Notes under the pieces: generated by a model
The model's database searches: none
Seen by the model: the letters and a program-made list of their open reading frames with translations, nothing else
Told to the model about the DNA's origin: nothing
Position numbers and translations under genes: made by a program
Part shown: piece after piece, positions 26,732 to 37,077 of the stretch
How the letters are laid out: every line of letters starts with the position of its first letter
How positions within the stretch are numbered: the stretch's first letter is position 1
NCBI GenBank assembly: GCA_902776985.1
Contig: CACYSD010000002.1
Location: 1-64,000, forward strand
From: UBA3839 sp902776985
Lineage (GTDB): Bacteria; Bacteroidota; Bacteroidia; Bacteroidales; Bacteroidaceae
Direction: 5' to 3'
DNA length: 64,000 bases

Positions 26732-29700
26732 ATGAAAAAATCCATCATTCTCATTGCAGCCCTTGCGTTAGGATGCCTGCAGTCAATGGCTCAGCCGGCA
26801 GCCATGTGGAACGACCCACGAAAGAATGCCGACAACCGTCTCGACGACGTAGCTCATTTCTTCGCATTCGAGAACGAAGACTTAGCAAAAGTCGGAGTGA
26901 AGGCAAACTCCAGCCGATACCTGTCAATCGAAGGCAAGTGGAAGTTCAACTTCGTACGCAATGCCAACGAACGTCCTGCAGGTTTCGAAGCTATTGACTA
27001 CAACGACTCCGAATGGAAGTCAATGCCTGTACCTGGTATGTGGGAACTCAACGGATTCGGTGAACCCATCTACGTCAACACCAGCTATGCATGGCGCAAC
27101 GACTGGAACTCCAATCCCCCACTCGTTCAGGATCAGAACAACTGGGTAGGAAGCTACCGCAAGTCGTTCACAATCCCTGCAAACTGGGACGGAAGTCAGA
27201 TTATCATGCACATCGGTAGTGCTACAAGCAACATCACCGTATGGGTTAACGGCAAGTATGTAGGCTACAGCGAGGATTCAAAAGTGGCTTGTGAATTCGA
27301 CGTCACAAAATACCTCCAGCCAGGCAAGCAGAACCTCATCGCCATGCAGATCATGCGCTGGTGTGACGGCAGCTACCTCGAAGACCAGGACTTCTGGCGC
27401 CTCTGCGGTATAGCCCGTGAAGCTTATCTCTACAGCCGTCCACAGGCTCACATTACTGACTACTTTGTTCACGCAGACCTTGTGAACAACTACAAAGACG
27501 GTAAGCTCAGCGTTGATATCGACTACATCAACTGCCTGAGCCACACAATCGAATGGAAGCTCATTGACCCCAAGGGCAAAGTAGTGCTTACCGACAAAGA
27601 GAAAGCTTCGGAGAAAGCTCACGAACAGCACACTTGGGCTAACCCTATTAAGAACATTCAAAAATGGTCGGCAGAGACTCCAAACCTCTACTCTCTGTTC
27701 ATCACCCTCAAGGATGCCGACGACAATGTTGTTGAGGTAATTCGTCAGAAAATCGGTTTCCGCAAGGTGGAAATCAAGAACGGACAGATGCTCGTCAACG
27801 GCAAGGCTGTGCTCATCAAGGGTGTTGACCGTCACGAACTCGACCCAGACGGCGGCTACGTAGTAAGCATAGCACGCATGATAGAAGACATTAAAATCAT
27901 GAAGCAGCTCAACGTCAACGCTGTCCGCACCTGCCACTATCCCGACGACCCACGCTGGTATGACCTCTGCGACGAATACGGTATCTACGTTACAGCCGAA
28001 GCTAATGCTGAGAGCCACGGAATGGGTTACGGCGAAAGCACTCTCGCCAAGCGTGAGGATTTCCACGACGCCCACATCGAGCGCAACAAGCACAATGTTC
28101 TCGTGCTGAAGAACCATCCTGCAATCATCGTCTGGTCACTCGGAAACGAAGCCGGCTACGGCAAGAACTTCGAGGACGCATACGACTGGATTAAGTCGTT
28201 CGACCAGAGCCGTCCGGTACAGTACGAACAGGCAGGCCAGAACGGCAAGACCGATATCTTCTGCCCTATGTACTACGGATATGAAGGTTGCGAAGCCTAC
28301 AGCAAAGGCGACAACCCACGTCCGCTCATCCAGTGCGAATATGCTCACGCAATGGGTAACAGCATCGGCGGTTTCAAGGAATACTGGGACATGATTCGCA
28401 AGTATCCTAAGTACCAGGGAGGATATATCTGGGATTATGTTGACCAGGGACTTCGCAGCAAGAGCAAGGTGACAGGCAAGGAAATCATGGCTTACGGAGG
28501 AGACTTCGGACGTTTCCCTGCAAGCGACAACAACTTCAACATGAACGGTATCATTAGTGCCGACCGTGTGCCACACCCAATGGCTCTTGAGGTTCAGTAC
28601 TACTACCAGAACATCTGGACAACCCTCACCGACAAGAACAAGGGAATGATTCAGGTGTTCAACGAGAACTTCTTCGCACCAATCGAAGGCGTGGAACTCA
28701 AGTACACCATCGAAGCTGAAGGCAAGAAAGTCAGCGAAGGCACAATCAACGTAAGCCGCGAGAAGATTGCTCCACAGGCAAAATGGAGCTGCCGCATCAA
28801 GGACATCCCTGCAGCCATCAACAACAAGGAACTGGCTGGCAAGGAAATCGTTTGCAACATCAGCTACGTTCTCACACAAGACACTCCTCTCATGAAGCGA
28901 GGCGAAGTGGTTGCTCACGACCAATTTATCCTCACCGACTATGACTGGGAAGCCAACACAGCAGGCTGCTGCAAGGGCGGTGACCACGCTTGTAAGAACT
29001 GCAAACTCGAAGCCGATGTTCACAACGCATACATCAAGGTAAGCACCAAGAAAGCCACCTACACCTTCGACAGAGGTACAGGATATGTGACATACATCGA
29101 CATCGACGGCACTCCAGTACTGAAAGAAGGCTACCAGCTCCGTCCAGACTTCTGGCGCGCACCAACCGACAACGACCACGGAGCACAGATGCAACGTCGT
29201 CTGCGTGCATGGAACAATCCTTACGTCAAGCTCAACGACCTTAAGTTCGAGCAGGCAGAGGAGAACTACGTGATTACAGCCAAGTACGAAGTTAACAAGT
29301 GCGAACTCAACATCACATATACTATCACTCCAAGCGGACGTATGTACATTCAGGAGAAGATGACAGCTCCAAACGGAGATCTGGGAACACCTCTTCGCTA
29401 CGGCATGGAACTGCAGATGGATGAACCATTCAGCCAAATCGACTTCTACGGCAAGGGTCCTCAAGAAAACTACATCGACCGCAACAACTTCGCTGCTCTA
29501 GGTGTTTACCACCAGAAGGTTAGCGAACAGTACTGGACACGCCTGCCACGTCCACAGGAGTCAGGAAACAAGACCGAAGTGAGATGGTGGAGAGTGACCA
29601 ACGCAGAAGGCATGGGACTTGACTTCCGCTCCAACGCAGCTATGGAATGCTCATCTCTGCCATACCTCACCAGCGACCTCAGCACAGGCGAGCACAAGGC

Positions 29701-29872
29701 TCAGCATCACTCCGGCGACCTCACTCCACGTCCGTTCACTTCAGTACACATCTCACAGCGTCAGATGGGTATGGGATGCGTGAACTCATGGGGTGCATGG
29801 CCACGCAAGGAATACCAGATGCCTAAGACCGACTATGACTTCACATTCGTCATAACTCCTATTAAGAAATAA
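26732..29872 (+). CDS. secreted GH2 beta-galactosidase
   Basis: 1046 residues, LacZ-like: signal peptide (1-20), jelly-roll sugar-binding domain, Ig-like domain, TIM barrel, second Ig-like domain and a C-terminal Bgal_small domain. The acid/base is Glu473 (WSLGNEAGYG) and the nucleophile Glu536 (IQCEYAHAMGNS). These and FWRAPTDND are typical of LacZ-type enzymes, which release terminal beta-galactose. A cysteine cluster GCCKGGDHACKNCK (about 744-757) in the linker before the last domain is unusual for GH2. It precedes the GH27-GH3-GH31 genes but has its own terminator. No SusC/D pair is nearby. Confidence 0.93.
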   Translation: MKKSIILIAALALGCLQSMAQPAAMWNDPRKNADNRLDDVAHFFAFENEDLAKVGVKANSSRYLSIEGKWKFNFVRNANERPAGFEAIDYNDSEWKSMPVPGMWELNGFGEPIYVNTSYAWRNDWNSNPPLVQDQNNWVGSYRKSFTIPANWDGSQIIMHIGSATSNITVWVNGKYVGYSEDSKVACEFDVTKYLQPGKQNLIAMQIMRWCDGSYLEDQDFWRLCGIAREAYLYSRPQAHITDYFVHADLVNNYKDGKLSVDIDYINCLSHTIEWKLIDPKGKVVLTDKEKASEKAHEQHTWANPIKNIQKWSAETPNLYSLFITLKDADDNVVEVIRQKIGFRKVEIKNGQMLVNGKAVLIKGVDRHELDPDGGYVVSIARMIEDIKIMKQLNVNAVRTCHYPDDPRWYDLCDEYGIYVTAEANAESHGMGYGESTLAKREDFHDAHIERNKHNVLVLKNHPAIIVWSLGNEAGYGKNFEDAYDWIKSFDQSRPVQYEQAGQNGKTDIFCPMYYGYEGCEAYSKGDNPRPLIQCEYAHAMGNSIGGFKEYWDMIRKYPKYQGGYIWDYVDQGLRSKSKVTGKEIMAYGGDFGRFPASDNNFNMNGIISADRVPHPMALEVQYYYQNIWTTLTDKNKGMIQVFNENFFAPIEGVELKYTIEAEGKKVSEGTINVSREKIAPQAKWSCRIKDIPAAINNKELAGKEIVCNISYVLTQDTPLMKRGEVVAHDQFILTDYDWEANTAGCCKGGDHACKNCKLEADVHNAYIKVSTKKATYTFDRGTGYVTYIDIDGTPVLKEGYQLRPDFWRAPTDNDHGAQMQRRLRAWNNPYVKLNDLKFEQAEENYVITAKYEVNKCELNITYTITPSGRMYIQEKMTAPNGDLGTPLRYGMELQMDEPFSQIDFYGKGPQENYIDRNNFAALGVYHQKVSEQYWTRLPRPQESGNKTEVRWWRVTNAEGMGLDFRSNAAMECSSLPYLTSDLSTGEHKAQHHSGDLTPRPFTSVHISQRQMGMGCVNSWGAWPRKEYQMPKTDYDFTFVITPIKK

Positions 29873-29904
29873 CATCAAGAACTTCGCAAACGAAGTAACT
29901 CCAA

Positions 29905-29942
29905 ACAAAGGATGGGCAATCGATTTGTCCATCCTTTTTCTT
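29905..29942 (+). terminator. terminator of the GH2 gene
   Basis: AAAGGATGGGCAA pairs with TTGTCCATCCTTT (one G-U) around TCGAT, followed by a T-rich run. Confidence 0.85.
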
Positions 29943-29993
29943 TTTCAGGCGAAAATGTAACAAAATCACAACCAATAGATACCATACATAAAA

Positions 29994-30021
29994 TTTGCAA
30001 TAATAATATTGTGTAGCTTTG
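29994..30021 (+). promoter_or_regulatory. candidate promoter of the GH27-GH3-GH31 operon
   Basis: TTTG (29994-29997) and TAGCTTTG (30014-30021) with a 16-nt spacer, slightly shorter than usual; 41 bases before the GH27 start. Confidence 0.55.
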
Positions 30022-30062
30022 CAATCAGACAAATTATGATTATCAACCAAAACTATACAACA

Positions 30063-31823
30063 ATGAAAAAGAGACTCAGCATGATTGCAATGTCATTCGT
30101 AGTTGCATCATCATTAACAGCACAAGACCTGCCTACTATGGGATGGAGTTCGTGGAACACATTCCAGCTCAACATCAACGAGTCAGTAATCAAGGGACAG
30201 GCAGCGGCAATGAAAAAGACAGGACTGCTCAAAGCAGGATACAACCACATCAACATTGACGACGGTTATTTCGGAGGAAGAAACAAGCAGACAGGAGAAC
30301 TGCTCATCCACCCCACCCGTTTCCCCAACGGACTTATTCCTGTGGTAAAATACATCCACGCTCTCGGAATGAGAGCCGGAATCTATTCCGACGGAGGTAA
30401 GAACACCTGCGGCAATTACCACGGCAACGACACAATTGCACACGATGTAGGTCTCTACGGCTACGACCAGCGTGACTGCGACTTCTTCTTCAAGGAGTGC
30501 GGATTCGACTTCATCAAGGTGGACTTCTGCGGAGGTGTATCATACCACAACAGCGAGCATCTTGACCTGGATGCCGAAACTCGCTACAGAGCTATCGCCG
30601 CAGCTATTGCTAACACAGGACGCACCGACGTCCGCATGAACGTCTGCCGTTGGGATTATCCGGGCAACTGGGTTCAGGAAGTGGCTACAAGCTGGCGAAC
30701 CACAGGTGACATCAACGCTTCATGGGGTTCGATCAAGGACATCATCAAGCAGAACCTCTACCTCTCTGCCTACTGCTACGGAGGACACTACAACGACATG
30801 GACATGCTGGAAGTAGGACGAGGACTCTCAAAGGAAGAAGACCGCACCCACTTCGGTATGTGGTGCATCATGTCAAGCCCTCTGCTCATCGGCTGCGACA
30901 TGTCGAAAATCAATAACGAGACCCTTGTTCTGCTGAAAAACGAAGACCTCATCGCCCTCAATCAAGACCCACTCTGCATTCAAGCATACGTGGTTCAGCA
31001 CAAAGGCGATACATACGTTCTGGCCAAGGATATCAAGAACCTCTTCGGACTTACCCGAGCTGTGGCATTCTACAACCCATCAGACAACGAAGCCGACATG
31101 AGCATCAAATTCGACGAACTCGATCTCGCCGGCAACATCAACGTCTATGACTGCTACGAGCACCAAGACCTCGGCACCATGACTGAAAAGATGAACGTAA
31201 CTGTTCCTGCACACGGCACACGTATCTACCGGCTCACAGCAGAGACACGACTTGAACGCAAACTCTACGAAGCTGAAACCGCCTATCTTGGCAAATATCA
31301 GGAAATCTTCAACAACCAATGGTACATATCAGCCGTTTACGAAACCAAAACCAACTGTTCAGGCGGAGCATACGTAGGATGGTTAGGAAGCGATGCAAAG
31401 AACGACCTGCAATGGAGAAATGTATTCTCTGACCAAGGAGGCGAATACACCATGTCGATTTACTACATGGCTGGAGAAAGCCGCGGCATCACCATCGCCG
31501 TAAACGGAGAAGATGTGAAAACCATGTCGTTCAACTCAGGCAGCTGGGACACAATCGGCAAGAAAGACCTGAAAATCACTCTGAAGCCTGGCAACAATGT
31601 AATCCGGCTCTACTATAAATCCACAACGGCATGGATGCCAAACATCGACTGCATGACTCTCATGCCTACCGACGGAGAACGCCATACTGTTGGCATCAAA
31701 GCCGTAACTGATTCCGACAACATAATCAAAACCAACGATGCCTACTACACCATAGACGGACGCCGTATCAATGAACCGGCAAACGGCATCTATGTACACA
31801 ACGGCAAGAAATTCATAAAATAA
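30063..31823 (+). CDS. secreted GH27 alpha-galactosidase with C-terminal module
   Basis: Removes terminal alpha-galactose. I start at MKKRLSMIAMSF, a signal peptide of about 20 residues, giving 586 residues. The GH27 barrel begins LPTMGWSSWNTF and has INIDDGYF, nucleophile Asp154 (FIKVDFCGG) and acid/base Asp216 (SWRTTGDI). A beta domain follows, then a CBM35/CBM6-like module (about 395-535). The tail (YYTIDGRRINEPANGIYVH, ending GKKFIK) resembles Prevotella C-terminal sorting signals of the type IX secretion kind. First gene of the operon; the GH3 gene starts 35 bases on. Confidence 0.92.
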   Translation: MKKRLSMIAMSFVVASSLTAQDLPTMGWSSWNTFQLNINESVIKGQAAAMKKTGLLKAGYNHINIDDGYFGGRNKQTGELLIHPTRFPNGLIPVVKYIHALGMRAGIYSDGGKNTCGNYHGNDTIAHDVGLYGYDQRDCDFFFKECGFDFIKVDFCGGVSYHNSEHLDLDAETRYRAIAAAIANTGRTDVRMNVCRWDYPGNWVQEVATSWRTTGDINASWGSIKDIIKQNLYLSAYCYGGHYNDMDMLEVGRGLSKEEDRTHFGMWCIMSSPLLIGCDMSKINNETLVLLKNEDLIALNQDPLCIQAYVVQHKGDTYVLAKDIKNLFGLTRAVAFYNPSDNEADMSIKFDELDLAGNINVYDCYEHQDLGTMTEKMNVTVPAHGTRIYRLTAETRLERKLYEAETAYLGKYQEIFNNQWYISAVYETKTNCSGGAYVGWLGSDAKNDLQWRNVFSDQGGEYTMSIYYMAGESRGITIAVNGEDVKTMSFNSGSWDTIGKKDLKITLKPGNNVIRLYYKSTTAWMPNIDCMTLMPTDGERHTVGIKAVTDSDNIIKTNDAYYTIDGRRINEPANGIYVHNGKKFIK

Positions 31824-31858
31824 AAATATCACCACAGACATAATAATACAATCAGAAT

Positions 31859-34468
31859 ATGACTCTAAACAAGACTCTCGCTGTAGTAGCAGCACTACTT
31901 TGCAGCATAAGCATCTCGGCACAGACGCTGCCATATCAGAATTCCAACCTCTCTGCACACGAACGTGCAGTAGACCTGTGTTCACGTCTCACTCTTGAGG
32001 AGAAAGCAAAACTCATGCTCGACGAAAGCCCTGCTATTCCTCGTCTCGGCATCAAGAAATTTTTCTGGTGGAGCGAAGCCCTGCACGGAGCAGCAAACAT
32101 GGACGGAGTGACCGTCTATCCCGAACCTGTAGGAATGGCAGCTTCGTTTAACCCTGAACTCGTATATAAAGTGTTCGACGCTACCAGCACCGAATTCCGT
32201 GCACAGTACAACCGCCGCATGCTTGCAGGAGGTGAGGACGAGAAATTCCACAGCCTTTCTGTATGGACACCAAACGTGAACATATTCCGTGATCCTCGCT
32301 GGGGACGCGGTCAGGAAACCTACGGCGAAGACCCGTTCCTCACTTCAGTCATGGGTGTGCAGGTTGTTCGAGGACTTCAGGGACCTGAGACAGCCAAATA
32401 CCGCAAACTCTGGGCTTGTGCCAAGCACTATGCCGTGCACAGCGGACCTGAGTACACACGTCACTCAGCCAACATTACCGATGTGTCGGCACGTGATCTG
32501 TGGGAAACCTACATGCCTGCATTCAAGAAACTCGTCATGGACGCAAAGGTACGCGAGGTGATGTGTGCTTACCAGCGACTTGACGACGACCCATGCTGCG
32601 GGAACAGCCGTCTGCTCCAGCAGATTCTCCGCGATGAATGGGGATTCAAATACCTCGTTGTCAGCGACTGCGGTGCAATCAGCGACTTCTATGACTCACA
32701 CAAGTCTTCTTCCGACCCCATTCATGCTTCTGCAAAGGCTACTCTTGCCGGAACTGACGTGGAATGTGGTTACAACTACGCATACAAGAGCATTCCAGAT
32801 GCCGTAAAACGCGGACTTATCTCAGAGAAGGAAGTTGACCTTCACGTAATCCGCCTGCTCGAAGGACGTTTCGACCTCGGTGAGATGGACGACCCGTCAA
32901 TAGTGGAATGGTCGAAAATCCCTGATTCCGCACTCGATTGCAAGGAACACCGCGAACTCTCACTCAACATGGCTCACCAGTGCCAGGTGTTGCTTCAGAA
33001 CCGCGGAAACGTGCTTCCTCTGAAGAAAAATGCCGGACGTATTGCCGTGATTGGTCCTAACGCCAACGTAGAACCTCTGATGTGGGGAAACTACAACGGT
33101 ATGCCAACCCACACCATCACTCTCCTCGACGGAATGAAGGAGAAGCAGAGCGATGTGCTCTACCTGCCTGCTTGCGACCTCACCTACGACAAAGTGATGC
33201 AATGCCTGCTTGAATCAAACTGCAAGATGGACGGAAAATCAGGACTTAAAGGCTCATTCTGGAACAACACAACACGTGAAGGAGAACCTGTAACAACAGA
33301 ATTCTACACCACTCCACTCGCAGTCACCACAGCAGGTATGCACGTATTTGCACCAGGAGTGAACATCCAAGACTTCTCAGCGCTCTACGAAACTGTATTC
33401 ACTCCATCTGAATCAGGAGAATATGTAGTCAACGTTGAAGGTTGCGGCGACTTCCAGGTATATATCAACGGAGAACGCAAACAGCGTTTCCACACATGGC
33501 GCACCACTCCAACACGCACACCAATCAACGCAGAAGCAGGCAAGGAATACAAGATTGAAGTTCGCTTTGCCTACGTTAAGACATGGAATGCGAACATGAA
33601 AATCAACGTGGCTCGTGAACTCCCAATCAACTACGACGAAATCATCAGCCAGCTCAAAGGCATCAATACTGTGGTTTACGCAGGTGGTATCTCTGCAGCA
33701 CTCGAAGGCGAGGAAATGCCTGTACACGCCGATGGCTTCAAGGGTGGCGATCGTACAAGCATTGAACTTCCAGCAGTACAGAGAAATCTTCTCAATGCTC
33801 TCCACAAGGCAGGCAAACGAGTTGTATTCGTAAACTTCTCAGGTTCTGCCATCGCTCTCACTCCTGAGGCAGAATCCTGCGATGCCATTCTGCAGGTTTG
33901 GTATCCTGGACAGGAAGGCGGTACAGCTATCGCAGACGTGCTCTACGGCGACTACAATCCTGCCGGTAAACTTCCTGTTACTTTCTACCGTTCCGACAAG
34001 CAACTGCCCGACTACGAAGACTACTCTATGAAGGGACGCACCTACCGCTACTTCAACGAAGCACTCTTCCCCTTCGGCTACGGATTGAGCTACACTCAGT
34101 TCACGATCGGCAAAGCCAAGGCTGACAAAGAGCAGATTTCACTCGACGCCCTCGACAAAAAAGGATATATCACACTCTCAATACCTGTAACCAATGCCGG
34201 CAAGCGCGACGGAGAAGAAGTTGTACAGGTTTACATCCGACGCACCGAAGACGTTGACGGTCCTCTCAAGTCGCTCCGCTCATTCCAGCGAGTAAGCATT
34301 GCAGCAGGCAAGAAAACCACAGTCACTCTGAAACTCGACAAGGCTTCATTTGAGTTCTTCGATGAAGAATCTAACACCATGCGCACTCTTGCCGGCAACT
34401 ACGAAATCTACTACGGAAACAGCTCTGCTGACAAAGACCTGCAAAGATTAGACGTAACAATAAAATAA
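31859..34468 (+). CDS. secreted GH3 glycosidase with PA14 domain (beta-xylosidase/beta-glucosidase type)
   Basis: 869 residues: signal peptide (1-21), GH3 N-terminal barrel with FFWWSEALHG, DPRWGRGQETYGEDP, AKHYAVHSGPE and nucleophile Asp270 (LVVSDCGAI), the alpha/beta domain, an inserted PA14 domain (about 455-590) and a fibronectin-III-like C-terminus. The first stretch resembles Prevotella GH3 beta-xylosidases with PA14 inserts, but beta-glucosidase activity is equally possible. With GH31 and galactosidases alongside, hemicellulose (xylan or xyloglucan) oligosaccharides are plausible substrates. The GH31 gene follows after 6 bases. Confidence 0.9.
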   Translation: MTLNKTLAVVAALLCSISISAQTLPYQNSNLSAHERAVDLCSRLTLEEKAKLMLDESPAIPRLGIKKFFWWSEALHGAANMDGVTVYPEPVGMAASFNPELVYKVFDATSTEFRAQYNRRMLAGGEDEKFHSLSVWTPNVNIFRDPRWGRGQETYGEDPFLTSVMGVQVVRGLQGPETAKYRKLWACAKHYAVHSGPEYTRHSANITDVSARDLWETYMPAFKKLVMDAKVREVMCAYQRLDDDPCCGNSRLLQQILRDEWGFKYLVVSDCGAISDFYDSHKSSSDPIHASAKATLAGTDVECGYNYAYKSIPDAVKRGLISEKEVDLHVIRLLEGRFDLGEMDDPSIVEWSKIPDSALDCKEHRELSLNMAHQCQVLLQNRGNVLPLKKNAGRIAVIGPNANVEPLMWGNYNGMPTHTITLLDGMKEKQSDVLYLPACDLTYDKVMQCLLESNCKMDGKSGLKGSFWNNTTREGEPVTTEFYTTPLAVTTAGMHVFAPGVNIQDFSALYETVFTPSESGEYVVNVEGCGDFQVYINGERKQRFHTWRTTPTRTPINAEAGKEYKIEVRFAYVKTWNANMKINVARELPINYDEIISQLKGINTVVYAGGISAALEGEEMPVHADGFKGGDRTSIELPAVQRNLLNALHKAGKRVVFVNFSGSAIALTPEAESCDAILQVWYPGQEGGTAIADVLYGDYNPAGKLPVTFYRSDKQLPDYEDYSMKGRTYRYFNEALFPFGYGLSYTQFTIGKAKADKEQISLDALDKKGYITLSIPVTNAGKRDGEEVVQVYIRRTEDVDGPLKSLRSFQRVSIAAGKKTTVTLKLDKASFEFFDEESNTMRTLAGNYEIYYGNSSADKDLQRLDVTIK

Positions 34469-34474
34469 AAGCAA

Positions 34475-37027
34475 ATGAAAAAGCTCCTGATACTAATCAC
34501 CACATCCGTTTTGACCGCCATTTCACCAAAGGCACAAACCATTCCCTTTGATGAAGGCAAGCTGAAACTGCAGGTTATAGCAGAGAATGCTGTCCGCATT
34601 CAGTATGAAATAGACTCAGCTGAAATCAAATTACCTGAATGGATCTATGTAAGCGACAAATGCGTTAAATCCAAAGTGCAGAAGAAAGGTCCTGTAACAA
34701 CCGTAAAGACCGCAGAAATGGAGATTAGAGTGAACCAACTTGGTCACATTGTCGAAATTTACAATGCTGAAGGTAAATGTATCTTCACAGCAACGGAACA
34801 CCAGCTGCTCAAGAACATGGTTGCAGGGGAAGTGACCAACGAAGCCACACTTTCCATGCAAACTTCTCCTGAAGAAATGCTCTTCGGACTTGGTCAGTTT
34901 CAGGACGGAGAGACAAACATCAACGGATGGATGCGCCGTCTCACTCAGGTCAACACACAAATCAGCATTCCTATGTTTATTTCCAACCGCGGCTATGGCG
35001 TACTTTGGAATAACTACGGATTGACTGAATGGAATCCTGCCGACAACGGAATAACAATGACCAATGAGGGAACTTCCGGCAATCGCGAAGTGGTTAACGT
35101 TACCACCACAACCGGTGGTAGACAGGAAGTACGTACCAGCAACATCTTCGTGGCAACACTTCAGGTTCCAAGCGAAGGCGACTATGCCCTATTGCTCGAT
35201 GTTGGACAGATAATGGCTCGTCGCCACAATCTTCAGATTGACGGCAACACCATCATAAACATGCAGAACCTCTGGCTTCCGCCTACGGCATCGGCACGCA
35301 TTCATCTCACGGCAGGAGAACATAAGGTTCGTGCAGAACTCTCTTCTGGAGATTCACCCAAATTGTTCTACCGCCGTGCGACCGGCATCAACACATTCTA
35401 CTCACCAGTAGCCAATGCTGTTGACTATACCGTATTTGTAGGCACTCCAGACGAGGTAATAGCCACTTATCGCAACGTTACAGGAAAATCTCCAATGATT
35501 CCACGATGGGCACTCGGCTATATACATTGCCGTGAACGATTCCACTCATCCGACGAAATCCTGCAGACAGCACAGCGTTTCCGCAAGGAGAATCTCCCTG
35601 TAGACATGCTTGTGCAGGACTGGCAATGGTGGGGCAAATACGGATGGAACGCCATGCAGTTTGACGAGGACTTCTACCCCGATCCACGTCTGCTTACCGA
35701 TAGCCTTCACTCCATGAACATCCGCCTCATGCTCTCCGTATGGTCAAAGATTGACGTTAACTCGAAACTTGGCAAACAGATGAAGAGCTACGGCTACTAC
35801 ATCAATGGAACTGACTGGATAGACTTCTTCAATCCAGAAGCAGCTAAAGCATACTGGAGCGCATTCAACGAAAGACTTGTACCAACAGGCATTGACGCTT
35901 GGTGGCAGGACGCAACCGAGCCTGAGAACGACGATCTGCTCCACCGCCGTGTCAACAACGGACAATGGGCTGGTGAACGTGTACGCAATATCTACCCATT
36001 ACTTGTAAACCGTACTGTATTTGAAGGACTTAAGTCTTCCTCAAGAGCTGACGCTCGTTCCTTCATCCTTACCCGTTGCGGTTTTGCTGGTCAGCAACGC
36101 TATGGTTCAGCACTATGGAGTGGTGACGTGGGCAATGACTGGGAGACTTTCCGTCGTCAAATCACAGCCGGATTGGGAGTACAAGCAGCCGGAATGCCTT
36201 GGTGGACCTACGATGCAGGAGGATTCTTCCGTCCAGGCAATCAATACAACGACCCCGATTACGCAGAGCGTCTAATGCGCTGGATTCAGACAAGCGTTTA
36301 TCTTCCGCTTATGCGAGTTCACGGCTACATGAGTAATACCGAGCCTTGGAACTACTCCAACGAAACACAGAAACTCTTTGCACAGGCTCTGCGTGAACGA
36401 TATCATCTCCTGCCTTACATCTGTTCACAGGCAGCAGAGGTAAGTCTTTGCGGCTCCACTCTCATGCGTCCGCTTTTGTTCGACTTCACAAACGACGTCA
36501 AAGCTCTGAAGCAGAAGCATATGTATATGTTTGGCAAATCACTCCTCGTTTCGCCTATCACAGAACCAAAGGCTACCACATGGAACACCTATCTTCCAAA
36601 GAATGAAGGCGGATGGTTCGATTTCCATACCAACAAACACTACGAAGGAGGTACCACAGCCACAACGACTGTAAGCAATGCCTACATACCAGTATTCGTC
36701 AAGGCTGGCAGCATCGTTCCTACAGTAGAAGGACTTGAATCCACCACCCAACTGCTCAATGCGCCTTTGGAACTCACCATCTATCCTGGTGCTGATGCCA
36801 CTTTCACCCTTCACGAGGACGATGGCACAAGCATGGATTACGAGAAAGGCGAACGTTCAGAAATCACCTTCAGCTGGAACGACCGCAGCCGTTGTCTCAC
36901 CATTGAACAACGTAAGGGAAGATTCACTTCAATGCCTAAAACCCGCACATTCCGCATACATGTAGTCAATCAACCTGTGAAAGAAATAGGATATAAAGGA
37001 AGTAAGATACAATGTCATGAAATGTGA
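34475..37027 (+). CDS. secreted GH31 glycosidase, probable alpha-xylosidase
   Basis: 850 residues: signal peptide (about 1-20), N-terminal galactose-mutarotase-like domain, a PA14 insert (about 205-300), then the barrel with WALGYIHCRERFHSSDE, DMLVQDWQWWGKYGW, nucleophile Asp479 (WWQDATEPEND) and acid/base Asp551 (ALWSGDVGNDWETF). The PA14 insert and this motif set recall the xyloglucan alpha-xylosidases of Bacteroides. Last gene of the operon. The grpE gene begins 79 bases on behind a distinct promoter-like element. Confidence 0.92.
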   Translation: MKKLLILITTSVLTAISPKAQTIPFDEGKLKLQVIAENAVRIQYEIDSAEIKLPEWIYVSDKCVKSKVQKKGPVTTVKTAEMEIRVNQLGHIVEIYNAEGKCIFTATEHQLLKNMVAGEVTNEATLSMQTSPEEMLFGLGQFQDGETNINGWMRRLTQVNTQISIPMFISNRGYGVLWNNYGLTEWNPADNGITMTNEGTSGNREVVNVTTTTGGRQEVRTSNIFVATLQVPSEGDYALLLDVGQIMARRHNLQIDGNTIINMQNLWLPPTASARIHLTAGEHKVRAELSSGDSPKLFYRRATGINTFYSPVANAVDYTVFVGTPDEVIATYRNVTGKSPMIPRWALGYIHCRERFHSSDEILQTAQRFRKENLPVDMLVQDWQWWGKYGWNAMQFDEDFYPDPRLLTDSLHSMNIRLMLSVWSKIDVNSKLGKQMKSYGYYINGTDWIDFFNPEAAKAYWSAFNERLVPTGIDAWWQDATEPENDDLLHRRVNNGQWAGERVRNIYPLLVNRTVFEGLKSSSRADARSFILTRCGFAGQQRYGSALWSGDVGNDWETFRRQITAGLGVQAAGMPWWTYDAGGFFRPGNQYNDPDYAERLMRWIQTSVYLPLMRVHGYMSNTEPWNYSNETQKLFAQALRERYHLLPYICSQAAEVSLCGSTLMRPLLFDFTNDVKALKQKHMYMFGKSLLVSPITEPKATTWNTYLPKNEGGWFDFHTNKHYEGGTTATTTVSNAYIPVFVKAGSIVPTVEGLESTTQLLNAPLELTIYPGADATFTLHEDDGTSMDYEKGERSEITFSWNDRSRCLTIEQRKGRFTSMPKTRTFRIHVVNQPVKEIGYKGSKIQCHEM

Positions 37028-37077
37028 CACATTGTCACCACTTATCACCACTATAGTCTTTTGGCATATAATTTGCA
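37024..37077 (+). promoter_or_regulatory. sigma-54-like promoter and palindrome upstream of grpE
   Basis: TTGGCATATAATTTGCA (37061-37077) matches the -24/-12 layout TGGCAC-N5-TTGCA with one mismatch: GG and GC are 10 bases apart. It is 30 bases before grpE. A perfect palindrome GTGACA-CAT-TGTCAC (37024-37038) lies upstream, overlapping the GH31 stop. An off-consensus housekeeping box (TATAATTTG) is the alternative. Confidence 0.4.

Noticed and set aside
27278..29464. Two long minus-strand open frames (279 and 442 codons) across the GH2 gene
   Set aside because: They mirror the strong codon bias of the GH2 gene on the other strand; hydrophobic Val/Leu-rich translation without known domains or start context indicates shadows.
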